Shown: positions 49,933 to 59,321, numbered from the stretch's first letter. The stretch is 64,000 nucleotides of DNA from Cryobacterium sp. SO1 (GCF_004210215.2 NZ_CP067394.1:1612001-1676000); one strand, 5' to 3'. The notes: generated by a model from the sequence alone, not told the origin. Numbers and translations: made by a program.

Positions 49933-50754
49933 GTGAGCACGATCGACACCGCTCTTCCCGCCACCACGTCGGGGACCGGCCTGCACATCTCAGGGCTGCA
50001 CAAGACCTTCTCGGTCGGTCGCAAGGAGGTTGTCGCCCTCGACAATGCGAACCTGCACACCGACAAGGGCAGCTTCCTGTCGCTCCTCGGCCCGTCCGGC
50101 TGCGGCAAGTCCACGATCCTGCGGATCCTGGCCGGGCTCGAGAACCCCACCAGCGGCACCACCCGGGTCGATGGCAAGAGTCCCGCGGAGCTCCGCAGCG
50201 GCCACGAACTCGGCATCGCCTTCCAGGACTCCGCCCTGCTGCCCTGGCGGAACGTGCGCAGCAACATCACACTCCCCTTCGAGGTCGCCCGGACGAGAGT
50301 CGACGAGGACTATGTCACCGAACTGATCCAGCTCGTCGGACTCACCGGCTTCGAGAAGGCCAAACCGGCCCAGCTTTCCGGGGGGATGCGCCAGCGCGTG
50401 TCGATCGCCCGTTCGTTGGTGTTGAAGCCCTCGGTGTTGCTGCTCGACGAACCCTTCGGCGCACTCGACGACATGACCCGCCAACGCCTCAACATCGAGC
50501 TGCTGCGCATCTGGACCGAGAAGCCCGCGACGACCCTGATGGTCACGCACGGCATCTCGGAGGCCATCTTCCTCAGCGACCAGGTCGCCGTGATGAGCCC
50601 CAGGCCCGGTCGGGTCAAGGAGGTCATCGAAATCGACCTGCCCCGCCCGCGCCTACCCGAAATGATGCGCACCCCCGAGTTCCACGCCCTGCACGACCGG
50701 GCGTCAGAGCTGCTCTTCGGCGCCGACACCCCGGCCTCCGCCGGGGCGCACTGA
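49933..50754 (+). CDS. ABC transporter ATP-binding protein (nitrate/sulfonate/pyrimidine importer type)
   Basis: The 273-residue ATPase has Walker [10 protein letters not shown], the Q-loop [12 protein letters not shown], the signature LSGGMRQR, Walker [13 protein letters not shown] and the switch His in VTHGISEA, and resembles SsuB/TauB/ThiZ proteins. A GTG at 49933 is chosen because AAGGA is nine bases before it; the ATG at 49924 touches that sequence. The stop overlaps the permease start by one base. Confidence 0.94.
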   Translation: MSTIDTALPATTSGTGLHISGLHKTFSVGRKEVVALDNANLHTDKGSFLSLLGPSGCGKSTILRILAGLENPTSGTTRVDGKSPAELRSGHELGIAFQDSALLPWRNVRSNITLPFEVARTRVDEDYVTELIQLVGLTGFEKAKPAQLSGGMRQRVSIARSLVLKPSVLLLDEPFGALDDMTRQRLNIELLRIWTEKPATTLMVTHGISEAIFLSDQVAVMSPRPGRVKEVIEIDLPRPRLPEMMRTPEFHALHDRASELLFGADTPASAGAH

Positions 50755-51557
50755 TGCCGGTCACCCGCGGTCTGCCCGGCTGGGCGACCGGGCTGCTCGG
50801 TGTTGTCGTCGTGGTGGCCCTGTGGTGGATCAGCGCGCTCACGATCTTCCAGAACGCCGGCTCGGTGCCCGGCGGCGCCATCCCCACCCCGGCCGACGTG
50901 CTCCGCCAGTTCGCCGGCGACGGCATCGGCTTTTACTGGCCGCACATCACCATGACCCTCAGCGAAGCCGCCATCGGCTTCCTCTGGGGCAACGGCGTGG
51001 CCCTGCTGCTGGCCGGCCTGGTGCTGGTGGTGCCGCGCATCGAGAAGATCGCCCTGCAGATCGCCGTGATCACCTACTGCGTGCCGATCGTGGCGATCGG
51101 CCCGATCGCCTACATCGTGATCGGTCCGCCGCGCGGTGACCCGTCCGGGACCGCCGTGTTCCTGGCCGCCCTCTCAGTGTTCTTCACCACGGTGGTCGGC
51201 TCATTGGTGGGCCTCAAGGCCGCCGACTCGGCCAGCCTCGACCTGGTTAGCGTGTACGGCGGGTCCAAGTTCACCCAGCTGCGCAAGGTGCGCCTCATCG
51301 CCGGGATGCCGAGCGTGTTGAACGCCCTGCAGATCGCGGCACCGGCGGCCCTGCTCGGCGCAATCCTTGGTGAGTACCTCGGTGGAGCCGAACGCGGCCT
51401 TGGCCTGGCCATGCTCGCGGCCGGCAACGCCGCGAACGTTGAACGTGTCTGGAGCCTTGCCCTCGTCGCGGGCCTGCTCGCCGGCCTCGGCTACCTTCTG
51501 TTCGCCCTGATCTCCCGCTTCGCCACCCCCTGGACCACCGGACGGAGCAGCTCATGA
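50754..51557 (+). CDS. ABC transporter permease 1
   Basis: The 267-residue membrane protein has six predicted helices and the binding-protein-dependent permease EAA loop (SVYGGSKFTQLRKVRLIAGMPSVLNALQIAAPAALLGAIL). It matches SsuC/TauC-like importers. It is coupled on both sides: TGATG with the ATPase gene and ATGA with the second permease. The two permeases are presumably a heterodimer. Confidence 0.92.
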   Translation: MPVTRGLPGWATGLLGVVVVVALWWISALTIFQNAGSVPGGAIPTPADVLRQFAGDGIGFYWPHITMTLSEAAIGFLWGNGVALLLAGLVLVVPRIEKIALQIAVITYCVPIVAIGPIAYIVIGPPRGDPSGTAVFLAALSVFFTTVVGSLVGLKAADSASLDLVSVYGGSKFTQLRKVRLIAGMPSVLNALQIAAPAALLGAILGEYLGGAERGLGLAMLAAGNAANVERVWSLALVAGLLAGLGYLLFALISRFATPWTTGRSSS

Positions 51558-52417
51558 GCGCCCAGACCCTCGTCACCGGCCAGCCGGCCGCCCTGACCAA
51601 GAGCACCGGTGCGCAGGCCCGCGGCGTCGGTGCCTACATCGGCCGGTCGCTGGCCACGGGACTGCTGACCCTGGTCATCATCCTCGCGGCCTGGCAGGGC
51701 CTGATCCTGCTGCTCGGCATCTCGCCGTTCATCGCCAAGGGTCCCCTGGATGTCTTCAATTGGCTCTTCACGATTCCGGCGGCCGCCGAGAACCGGGCCT
51801 TGATCCTGACCAATCTCGGGGTCACTCTCACCGACGCGTTCCTCGGGTTTGTCGCCGGCATCTTGATCGCCCTCGTTCTGGCCACCCTGTTCACCCTGTC
51901 GAAGGGCATCGAGCACGCCCTGATGCCCATCGCGCTGCTGCTGCGCAGTGTGCCGCTGGTGGCCTTCGTGCCGGTGCTGATCCTGATCACCGGGCGCGGT
52001 CCCAGCATCGCCGTGGTCACCGGTGCCATCGTGGTGCTCTTCCCGGCTCTGGTGAACATCGCGTTCGGGTTGCGGTCCGGGTCACCACAGGTGAGCGATG
52101 TCATCGCCGTCTACGGTGGCACCCCGTTCACCGCCCTTCGCAAGGTGGCGCTGCCCAGCTCACTGCCGTCGTTCTTCGCCGCCATCAAGATCTCCATCCC
52201 CGGCGCCATCACCGGTGCCCTGCTGGCCGAGTGGCTCGCCACCGGGCAGGGCCTCGGCTACGGTATCGTCGTGGCGGTCTCGCAGGTCAAGAACTTCGAG
52301 GTCTGGTCGTCCGTCGTGGTCATCACCATCGTCTCGATGGTGCTCTACGGTGTGGCGCAGTTCGCTGAGAACCTGGTGCTGCGCCGGATGGGCATGGACC
52401 AGAGCGCGGGTAGCTAG
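51554..52417 (+). CDS. ABC transporter permease 2
   Basis: The 287-residue protein has about six membrane helices and the EAA loop AVYGGTPFTALRKVALPSSLPSFFAAIKISIPGAITGALLAEW. It is homologous to permease 1. The xdhC gene starts two bases after its stop, so importer and XDH maturation gene are probably one transcript, which ties the importer to purine use. Confidence 0.92.
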   Translation: MSAQTLVTGQPAALTKSTGAQARGVGAYIGRSLATGLLTLVIILAAWQGLILLLGISPFIAKGPLDVFNWLFTIPAAAENRALILTNLGVTLTDAFLGFVAGILIALVLATLFTLSKGIEHALMPIALLLRSVPLVAFVPVLILITGRGPSIAVVTGAIVVLFPALVNIAFGLRSGSPQVSDVIAVYGGTPFTALRKVALPSSLPSFFAAIKISIPGAITGALLAEWLATGQGLGYGIVVAVSQVKNFEVWSSVVVITIVSMVLYGVAQFAENLVLRRMGMDQSAGS

Positions 52418-52419
52418 TC

Positions 52420-53577
52420 GTGCTCGAAATCGCCGGAGATCTCCTCGACACCCTCGCCGCAGGGCGCCGAGTGGCCGTTGCGACTCTCACCCGGGTGCTC
52501 GGCAGCGCACCCCGCACACTCGGCACGGCCATGGCCGTCACCGAGACCGGCACCGTGATCGGCAGTATCTCGGGCGGTTGTGTTGAGGGAGCGATCTACG
52601 AGAGTGCCCAGGAGGTGCTCGAAACCGGCCGGGGCCAACTCACCGAATTCGGGGTCAGTGACGACGACGCCTTCGCCGTGGGGCTGTCCTGCGGTGGCAC
52701 CGTCGAGGTGTTCCTGGCCGAGTTCGCCCCGGCGGGGCAGCGCAACGCCCTGCCCGATGCGGTACGGGCCCAGCTGGAGCGGGCCGCTGCCGGCCAGGCC
52801 GCCGGGCTGGCGCTGGTGGTCGCCGGGACGGGCGCCGGCCTGATGCTGGGGCCGGACGCCGCCGGATCTGAAGATTTCGCCGGCGATGGGGATTTCGCCG
52901 GACTGGACGAGTCCGCCGCCCCCGAGACTTCCCTCGGGCTGGGCGCCGACGACGTGCGGCGCATCCGGGCCAAACTACGTGCGGTCGTCGCCAGCGGCCA
53001 GAGCACCGTCGGCACCCTCGACTGCGACGGCGTGACCAGCCGGGTGCTCTACCTCGTGGCCCAGGCCCCGCCGCGCTGCCTGATCTTCGGCGCCGTGGAC
53101 TTCGCGAGCGCTCTGTCGGCCGCGGCATCCCTGCTCGGCTATCGGGTCACCATCTGTGACGCGCGCGCCGTGTTCGCCACCCCCGAACGCTTCCCGACCG
53201 CGGCCGAGGTCGTGGTCGAATGGCCCAGCGACTACCTCGCCCGCACCCCGACCGACGCCCGCACCGTGGTCTGCGTGCTCACCCACGACGAAAAGTTCGA
53301 CCTGCCGCTGCTCATCACGGCCCTGAGCCTCGACGTCGGGTACGTGGGTGCCATGGGCTCAAGGCGCACCCACGAACGTCGGATGCAGCGGCTGCAGGAG
53401 GCCGGTGTCGCCGCCGCTGACCTGGCCAGGCTGCACTCGCCGATCGGCCTGGACCTCGGCGCCAGCAGCCCGGAAGAGACCGCCGTGTCGATCCTCGCCG
53501 AGGTGCTCGCGGACCGCTCCGGAGCATCCGGCGTGCCGCTCCGCGACCGGCAGGGGCCGATCCACCCCTCGGATTGA
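52420..53577 (+). CDS. xdhC: XdhC-family molybdenum-enzyme maturation protein
   Basis: The 385-residue protein has the XdhC/CoxI N-terminal domain (VAVATLTRVLGSAPRTLGTAMAV; GSISGGCVEGAIYE; GVSDDDAFAVGLSCGGTVEVF) and the C-terminal Rossmann domain (RCLIFGAVDFASALSAAASLLGYRVTICDAR; THDEKFDLPLL; YVGAMGSRRTHERRM). XdhC binds Mo cofactor, protects its sulfurated form and inserts it into xanthine dehydrogenase. Residues about 145-170 are an acidic insertion. It starts at GTG 52420, two bases after the importer permease; XDH itself is convergent at 54247. Confidence 0.92.
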   Translation: MLEIAGDLLDTLAAGRRVAVATLTRVLGSAPRTLGTAMAVTETGTVIGSISGGCVEGAIYESAQEVLETGRGQLTEFGVSDDDAFAVGLSCGGTVEVFLAEFAPAGQRNALPDAVRAQLERAAAGQAAGLALVVAGTGAGLMLGPDAAGSEDFAGDGDFAGLDESAAPETSLGLGADDVRRIRAKLRAVVASGQSTVGTLDCDGVTSRVLYLVAQAPPRCLIFGAVDFASALSAAASLLGYRVTICDARAVFATPERFPTAAEVVVEWPSDYLARTPTDARTVVCVLTHDEKFDLPLLITALSLDVGYVGAMGSRRTHERRMQRLQEAGVAAADLARLHSPIGLDLGASSPEETAVSILAEVLADRSGASGVPLRDRQGPIHPSD

Positions 53578-53601
53578 CAACTCAGAGTTCCTCCCTAGGC
53601 T
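53574..53601 (+). promoter_or_regulatory. Candidate promoter of the DUF7144-like gene
   Basis: TTGACA (53574-53579) overlaps the xdhC stop, and TAGGCT (53596-53601) follows after 16 bases. The gene starts at 53702. Confidence 0.45.
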
Positions 53602-53701
53602 GACCAGGGATTTTGATCCAGCCCTCACCCCCTTCGGGGGACGAAACGGGCACGCCGGCGGATTAGCGTGCTTGTCGAGTCCACTGAATGGAGGAAGCAT
53701 T

Positions 53702-54187
53702 ATGACCAACACACGGCAGGCACAGAGCACCATGACCGGTGCCGACACTACGGACAACTACGGCGGCACCTCGGGCTGGACCGGCTGGATCGTCTTCGCC
53801 GGCGTCATGATGTTGATGATGGGCGCGTTCCACGTCATCCAGGGTCTGGTCGCCCTGTTCCAGGACACCTACTACCTCGTCGGCCAGGAAGGACTGGTGG
53901 TGCAGGTCGACTACACGACCTGGGGCTGGGTCCACACGATCTTGGGCGCCGTGGTCATCCTGGCCGGCGTAGCCCTGCTCGCCGGGCAGATGTGGGCACG
54001 CGTCATCGCGATCATCCTGGCCTTCGGCAGCGCCATGGTGAACATCGCGTTCCTCGGCGCGTACCCGCTCTGGTCGTTGACCATGATCGCCATCGACGTT
54101 CTGGTGATCTACGCGGTGACCATGCACGGCAGCGAGATGAAGCCGATCACGGAGAGCCGGAGTCGAGCGACCAGCGACGAGGAGTGA
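53702..54187 (+). CDS. DUF7144-like four-helix membrane protein
   Basis: The 161-residue product has a soluble N-terminus (MTNTRQAQSTMTGAD), then four transmembrane helices (about 27-50, 75-98, 100-120, 122-142) with GWIVFAGVMMLMMGAFHVIQGLVALF, WGWVHTILGAVVILAGVALL and NIAFLGAYPLWSLTMIAIDVLVIYA. It matches actinobacterial DUF7144-type proteins of unknown role. GGAGGAAG sits five to seven bases before the ATG. It has its own promoter candidate and appears unrelated to purine use. Confidence 0.85.
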   Translation: MTNTRQAQSTMTGADTTDNYGGTSGWTGWIVFAGVMMLMMGAFHVIQGLVALFQDTYYLVGQEGLVVQVDYTTWGWVHTILGAVVILAGVALLAGQMWARVIAIILAFGSAMVNIAFLGAYPLWSLTMIAIDVLVIYAVTMHGSEMKPITESRSRATSDEE

Positions 54188-54246
54188 CTAACCTGCTGGC
54201 CCCGCTACCAGAGGGGGGCAGAAGGCGCGCTGTTCGCCGCTGGTCA

Positions 54247-57075
54247 TCAGGTGCCGATGTTCATCAGCCGCCACAGCCGGTCGCGGGACATCGGCAGTTC
54301 ATACGACCGCACGCCCAGGGCGTCCCGCACCGCGTTGGCCAGCGCCGGCGCCACCGGGTTGTACGGTGACTCGCTCATCGACTTGGCGCCGTACGGTCCC
54401 AGGTCGTCGGCGGTGTCCGCGAAGTACACCTCGGTGACCGGCAGGTCCGCCAACTGAGGGATGTGATAGTTCCGCAGCACCGAGGTCAGAACGGTTCCGG
54501 CGCCGTCGAGGATGAGTTCCTCGTACAGCGCGGTGCCGATGGCCTGCGCCACCCCGCCCTCGATCTGGCCGCGGCACTGTTCGGGGTTCATCACGAACCC
54601 GGCGTCCGCGGTCTGGATCGACTGCAGCATCCGCACCTCACCGGTGGCGGTGTTCACCGCCACCCTGAACGCGTGCACGTTGAACGCCAGCGAGCGACGG
54701 GCGCCGTCCTCGCGACCGATGCCAGTCAAACCCTCGCCGGTGAGGCCGTCCGGACCGGCCAGGTCGGCCAGCGGCACGAAGACCTCGCCGGCGCGGAGTC
54801 CGTCGGCGGTCAGTACGAAGTCCTCGGCGCTCCGGCCGGTGAGCCCGGCCGCCTTCTCCCGCAGCAGGCCGGCTAGCTGCAGGGCAGCGCCGTGCACGGC
54901 CTTGCCCGCCACCACCACGCCGGCCGACCCGAAGGCGCCGGTGTCGTAGCCGGCGGCATCGGTGTCGGATTGGAGGATCCGGATCTGGCTCGGGCTGGTG
55001 TTCAGCGCTGTCGCCGCGATCTGCGTGTGCACGGTGGTGGTGCCGTTGCCGAACTCGGCGGTACCCACCCGCACCAGGTACTCTCCGCCCCGGTCCACCG
55101 TGATGGTGGCCTGGGAGAAATGGCCGCGCGGCGGGGTCGTCGCGATCATCGACGATGCCATGCCCTCGCCGACCCGCCACGAGTCACCCGCCGGAGCGGC
55201 CACCCCGTTGCCGCGGGCCAGGGCCGCTTGGGCCAGGTCGAGGCACTGGTCAAGGCCGTAACTGGCGAAGCCGATATCGTCGCCCTCCTCGTGGGTCACC
55301 ACGAGGGGGTCACCGGGGCGCACCGAGTTGATCCGGCGGAGGTCGAATGGGTTGATGCCCAGCTCGGCGGCGAGTTCGTCGAGGGCGCACTCGATGCCGT
55401 AGATGACCTGGCCCAGGCCGTAGCCGCGGAAGGCGCCCGACGGCGGGTTGTTCGTGTACACGGCGCGGGCATCCACCCGCTTGTTGGGCACGTTGTACAG
55501 GGCGACGGACTCGCTGGTGCCGTGGAACATGACGCCGGGGGCGTGGTTGCCGTACGAGCCGGTGTCGGAGAGCACGTCGATGGCCAGGGCGGTGAGCCGG
55601 CCGTCGCTGGTGGCGCCCAGGGTGACACCGACCCGCATCGGGTGCCGGGCCGGGGAGGCGGCGAGTTCGTCGGTGCGGGTGAACTCGTACTGCACCGCTC
55701 GCCCGGTCTTCAGCACCGCCAGGGTGACGACGTCCTCGGTGAGGATCTCCTGTTTGCCGCCGAAGCCGCCGCCGACGCGCGCGGTGAAGACGCGCACCGC
55801 CTCGAGGTCGAGGTCGAAGATCCGGCTGATCTCCTTCTGCACCAGGAACGGTACCTGGGAGCTGGTGCGCAGCACGAGCCGCTCGTCCTCCAGAGCGCCG
55901 ATGGTGGCGTGGGTCTCCAGCTGGGTGTGCGCGACCCGCTGGGTCTGCCAGGTGCCAGTGACCACGGTGTCGGCGGCAGCGAGACCCGCCGTCACGTCGC
56001 CGTACTCGCCGTGCAGCTCGGCGACCAGGTTCCGGGAGGGGTCGGCCACGCGGCTGACCTGGGCATCCTTGTCGCCGTGGACGAGCGGGGCGCCGGGCTT
56101 CAGGGCCGCTTCAGGGTCGAAGACCGCGGGCAGCACCTCGTACTCCACCACGAGCAGCCGGCAGGCATGCTCGGCGACGGCCACCGAGTCGGCGACCACT
56201 GCGGCGACCCGCTGGCCGCGGTGTCGCAGCACGGAGTCGAAGACCAGGCTGTCGTCGGGGTCGTCGAGCCGGCTCTCGTGCCGGGCCGAGGAGTACAGGG
56301 TGCGGGGGGAATCGGCGTGGCTGAGCACGGCGTGCACCCCGGGCAGGGCGCGGGCGGCCGTGTCGTCGATAGAGTTGATGCGGGCGTGGGCGTGCGGGCT
56401 GCGGAGCACCGCGAGGTGCAGCAGGCCAGGCACGGTGACGTCGAGGGTGTACGGTTCCTGGCCGCTGACCACTCGCGCGGCGGCGGGGGCGCGGAGCGAT
56501 CCGCCGACCCGGCCGTCGGTGGCGGTGGTGCGCGGCTGGGCGCGTGGCCGGGTGGGCCGCACGGGGCCTAGACCGGATACCGGCGCCGCTGCCGCGTCGG
56601 CCGCATCCGGTGTCTGCTCGTGGTCGTGCCCGCGGCCGTCGGCCGGCGTGTGCCGGTCGCGGATCGCGTCGTCGATGGCCCGGTAGCCCGTGCACCGGCA
56701 CAGGTTGCCCGTGAGCAGGCGGGGCAGGTCCTCCAGCTGGTGCTCCTGGAAGGTGGACGCCGTCACGACCATGCCGGGTGTGCAAAAGCCGCACTGGAAG
56801 CCGGCGGCGTCGATGAAGCGCTGCTGGAGGGGGGCCAGATTTTCCGGTGCGCCGATGCCGGTGGCGGTGGTGACGTCGTGACCCTCGGCCCGGAACGCCG
56901 GGTAGATGCAGGAGTGCACGGGGGTACCGTCGACGAGGACCGAGCAGGCGCCGCAGTCGCCGGTGTCGCAGCCCTTCTTCACCTCGAAGTGTTCCTGGGC
57001 GCGCAGGTAGGTGCGGAGTGCCTGGCCGGCCTGGGCCGGTGCGTCGACCGGCTTGCCGTTCACGGTCAGTTTCAT
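54247..57075 (-). CDS. xdh: Xanthine dehydrogenase, fused [2Fe-2S] and molybdopterin subunits
   Basis: The 942-residue protein joins two usually separate parts. Residues 1-150 are the iron-sulfur domain: KGCDTGDCGACSVLVDG, then QCGFCTPG and GNLCRCTGY for the second cluster. After a 50-residue Ala/Pro linker comes the Mo domain: LHLAVLRSPHAHARI, RVGGGFGGKQE, the substrate Arg in GAFRGYGLGQ and the catalytic Glu in GAKSMSE near the C-terminus. It oxidises hypoxanthine and xanthine to urate. FAD is on the separate upstream polypeptide (ATGA overlap). GAKSMSE differs from the common GAKGVGE but keeps the base. Confidence 0.93.
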   Translation of the reverse strand: MKLTVNGKPVDAPAQAGQALRTYLRAQEHFEVKKGCDTGDCGACSVLVDGTPVHSCIYPAFRAEGHDVTTATGIGAPENLAPLQQRFIDAAGFQCGFCTPGMVVTASTFQEHQLEDLPRLLTGNLCRCTGYRAIDDAIRDRHTPADGRGHDHEQTPDAADAAAAPVSGLGPVRPTRPRAQPRTTATDGRVGGSLRAPAAARVVSGQEPYTLDVTVPGLLHLAVLRSPHAHARINSIDDTAARALPGVHAVLSHADSPRTLYSSARHESRLDDPDDSLVFDSVLRHRGQRVAAVVADSVAVAEHACRLLVVEYEVLPAVFDPEAALKPGAPLVHGDKDAQVSRVADPSRNLVAELHGEYGDVTAGLAAADTVVTGTWQTQRVAHTQLETHATIGALEDERLVLRTSSQVPFLVQKEISRIFDLDLEAVRVFTARVGGGFGGKQEILTEDVVTLAVLKTGRAVQYEFTRTDELAASPARHPMRVGVTLGATSDGRLTALAIDVLSDTGSYGNHAPGVMFHGTSESVALYNVPNKRVDARAVYTNNPPSGAFRGYGLGQVIYGIECALDELAAELGINPFDLRRINSVRPGDPLVVTHEEGDDIGFASYGLDQCLDLAQAALARGNGVAAPAGDSWRVGEGMASSMIATTPPRGHFSQATITVDRGGEYLVRVGTAEFGNGTTTVHTQIAATALNTSPSQIRILQSDTDAAGYDTGAFGSAGVVVAGKAVHGAALQLAGLLREKAAGLTGRSAEDFVLTADGLRAGEVFVPLADLAGPDGLTGEGLTGIGREDGARRSLAFNVHAFRVAVNTATGEVRMLQSIQTADAGFVMNPEQCRGQIEGGVAQAIGTALYEELILDGAGTVLTSVLRNYHIPQLADLPVTEVYFADTADDLGPYGAKSMSESPYNPVAPALANAVRDALGVRSYELPMSRDRLWRLMNIGT

Positions 57076-57923
57076 GCGCGGCTCTCCTCATCGGCGCCGG
57101 GGGCGGCAGAGCGGGTCGGCGTGGCCAGCTCCTGGCGGATCTCCTCGCCGAGCAGGCCGCTCACGGCACGGCGCCAGTCCGCGGCGCCGTGCGCATCCGT
57201 GAACCAGGCGTCGATGCGCGCGATATCCGCGGCCAGCGCGGCCGGGTCGGGCAGGGCCGGGTAGCGCAGCTGCACCGGGCGCACGGTGCCGCCGGTCACG
57301 GTGAGGACGAAGGCGCCGTCGGTGTCCAGCCGGCCGATCAGCACGGCGCCGGAGCGGCCGAGCGGGGACAGGGCGATCTTGCGGTACGCGGTGCGGGCGG
57401 CCAGGGCGGCGGCCGGCACCCGGATGGAGCGCAACACGTCGCCGGGTTCGAGAACGTTGGTGGTGTTGCCGGTGACGAAATCGACGGCCGGCATCAACTC
57501 GTCGGTGCCGTCGGCGCGCCAGATCAGTGCCTCGGCGTCGAGGGCGGCGGAGAGGCAGATCATCGGACCGGCAGGCAGCGAGGTGCAGAGGTTGCCGCCG
57601 ACGGTGGCCACGTTCCAGACCTTGAACGAGCCGAACAGGGCCGAGCAGGCCTGGTGGAAGACCGGGTGGGCGACCCAGCCGGGCGCCGCGGGCATGGCGG
57701 AAAGCTCGGCGAGGGTGCAGGTGGCGGCGATCTCGAGGCCGTCGGGGGTGACGGTGAGCGCGGGCCAGCCCAGGGCCTGAAGGTCCACGAGGCCGGTGAG
57801 GTGGATGCGCGGGTAGGCGAAGAGCTCGGAGCCGCCGGCCAGCGGCACGACGGTCGCGCTGAGCGCGGCGAGGTCGGCGCGGGTGCGGGCCGGGGTGATG
57901 GTTGCCACGGTGGTCAGGTCCAT
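57072..57923 (-). CDS. Xanthine dehydrogenase FAD-binding subunit
   Basis: The 283-residue protein has the PCMH FAD fold: VVPLAGGSELFAYPRIHLTG (FAD loop), SALFGSFKVWNVATVGGNLCTSLPAGPM, and the CO-dehydrogenase-flavoprotein C-terminal part (RTAYRKIALSPLGRSGAVLIG). It passes electrons from the FeS clusters of the partner to NAD+. ATG 57923 has GGGAG five bases upstream; the frame is open further up but without family sequence. It is coupled to xdh by a four-base overlap. Confidence 0.92.
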   Translation of the reverse strand: MDLTTVATITPARTRADLAALSATVVPLAGGSELFAYPRIHLTGLVDLQALGWPALTVTPDGLEIAATCTLAELSAMPAAPGWVAHPVFHQACSALFGSFKVWNVATVGGNLCTSLPAGPMICLSAALDAEALIWRADGTDELMPAVDFVTGNTTNVLEPGDVLRSIRVPAAALAARTAYRKIALSPLGRSGAVLIGRLDTDGAFVLTVTGGTVRPVQLRYPALPDPAALAADIARIDAWFTDAHGAADWRRAVSGLLGEEIRQELATPTRSAAPGADEESRA

Positions 57924-58116
57924 CCGGTCTCCCAAAAAGTCGTGGTTGCCGGTATCGTAGGTGCGTTGCAACCAGGGTGTCGCCGGGCCTGTGGGCACCG
58001 CCGAGGGGCGCCCAGGCGGGCACCGACATCCCTAGTCAAGCGCAGCTTTGTGTCGGCGATGTAACCGCCCCGGCGCCGCTCAGCCGATCCCCAGTCTTCC
58101 GCCGTGATCTGGCCCC

Positions 58117-58182
58117 AACTGTTCCCCGTCCGGACAGGTGCACCCGGCGCACTGGGACCAGTTGTCCGCACGGGGAACAGTT
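58117..58182. repeat. Palindromic intergenic repeat, copy E (best-preserved)
   Basis: Arms AACTGTTCCCCGT (58117-58129) and ACGGGGAACAGTT (58170-58182) are fully complementary, with inner CCGGACA/TGTCCG arms and a CCGG-rich centre. It begins 14 bases after the moaE stop (minus strand), again at a transcript 3' end, and lies 194 bases upstream of the XDH operon start. Confidence 0.85.
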
Positions 58183-58195
58183 CGGTGGCGGGCGG

Positions 58196-58717
58196 TCAGC
58201 CCAGGGCGGCGACCCACTCCGAGCTGCCGTCGGTGAAGCCCTGTTCCTTCCAGATGGGCACCCGGGCCTTGATCTCGTCGACCAGCGCCGCGCAGGCCGC
58301 GAAGGCTTCGGCCCGGTGCGCGGATGCCACGGCGCAGGCCAGCGCCACGTCGCCGATGGCCAGGTCGCCCACACGGTGGGCGACCGCGATCCGGCAGCCG
58401 GGGTGCCTCAGGGCCACCTCGCGGGCGACCTCCTCCAGCACCGCCTGAGCGCTCGGATGGGCGCTGTAGCGCAGCCAGGTGACGCCGCGGTCCTCGTCGT
58501 GGTTGCGCACCACGCCGGCGAACGACACGACGGCGCCGGCCGTGGCGTCGCCCACGGCATCCGTGCACTCGTCGACGGTGATCGGGGTGTCGTCGACGCG
58601 GGCGAACAGCACCGGCGAACCGGGCGCTGTGTTGCCGGCTTGCGCTGTGTTGCCGGCTGGCGCTGTGTCATCGGTTGGCGCTGGGCTGTCGGCGGGTGGG
58701 GTGGGCTCAGCGGCCAT
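58196..58717 (-). CDS. moaE: Molybdopterin synthase catalytic subunit MoaE
   Basis: The 173-residue protein transfers sulfur from MoaD to precursor Z. It has GAVVSFAGVVRNHDEDRGVTWL, HRVGDLAIGDVALACAVASAHR and the active-site Lys in ARVPIWKEQGF. The first 35 residues are a low-complexity Pro/Ala/Asn tail from 18-bp DNA repeats and not part of the fold. Its start overlaps the end of mog by 11 bases. A palindromic repeat follows it. Confidence 0.93.
   Translation of the reverse strand: MAAEPTPPADSPAPTDDTAPAGNTAQAGNTAPGSPVLFARVDDTPITVDECTDAVGDATAGAVVSFAGVVRNHDEDRGVTWLRYSAHPSAQAVLEEVAREVALRHPGCRIAVAHRVGDLAIGDVALACAVASAHRAEAFAACAALVDEIKARVPIWKEQGFTDGSSEWVAALG
58624..58695 (-). repeat. 18-bp tandem repeats in the moaE 5' end
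   Basis: GCGCTGTGTTGCCGGCTT-type units at 58624, 58642, 58660 and 58678 (progressively diverged). They are in frame and encode AGNTA-like N-terminal units. Confidence 0.85.
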
Positions 58718-59321
58718 GTCGGGGGTCCTTGGGATCAGCGGAGTCCGTGGGCGGCGCGGGCGGGTGGCCGGTGCCGGTCGGTGCCGTGGTGTGGTCCGCG
58801 CCGCGCACCTGGTCGATGAGGTGGTCGAGGATCTCGCCGAGCACGGCCAGGCCGTCCTGCACCCCGCCGGTGGAGCCGGGCAGGTTGATCACCACGGTGC
58901 GGTTCCCGGCGATGCCGGAGTAACCGCGGGAGAGCACGGCCAGCGGGGTGGTGGCCGTGCCGCGGCGGCGCAGCTCCTCCATGATGCCGGGCAGCTGTTT
59001 CCCCAGCAGCGGCAGGGTCTGCTCCGGGGTCTGGTCGGTGGGACTCACCCCGGTGCCGCCGGTCGTGATGACCAGGTCGAGCCCGGCCTCGATGGCCGCG
59101 GCCAGGGCGTCGCCCACGGGTTCGCCGTCGGCGACCACGGCGCGGTCCAGGACCAGCCAGCCGTGGGCGCGGAGCCAGGCGTCGATGACGGGGCCCGTGC
59201 GATCGGTGTAGACACCGGCGGCAGCCCGGGTCGACGCCACGATGACCTGACCGGTGCGGCCGGCGTGGGAACCCGCGTGCGACCCGGCGGCGGGCCCGGC
59301 GGTCGGCTTCGCGGCAGTCAT
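58707..59321 (-). CDS. mog: Molybdopterin adenylyltransferase (MogA/MoaB type)
   Basis: The 204-residue protein activates molybdopterin by adenylation before Mo insertion. It has [21 protein letters not shown], the core [15 protein letters not shown], and [29 protein letters not shown]. The C-terminal 25 residues are Pro-rich and non-conserved. It overlaps moaC by 4 bases and moaE by 11. Confidence 0.92.
   Translation of the reverse strand: MTAAKPTAGPAAGSHAGSHAGRTGQVIVASTRAAAGVYTDRTGPVIDAWLRAHGWLVLDRAVVADGEPVGDALAAAIEAGLDLVITTGGTGVSPTDQTPEQTLPLLGKQLPGIMEELRRRGTATTPLAVLSRGYSGIAGNRTVVINLPGSTGGVQDGLAVLGEILDHLIDQVRGADHTTAPTGTGHPPAPPTDSADPKDPRHGR

Noticed and set aside
54892..56571. A 559-codon plus-strand frame opposite xdh
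   Set aside because: Antisense of the Mo-domain codons, with no recognisable motif.
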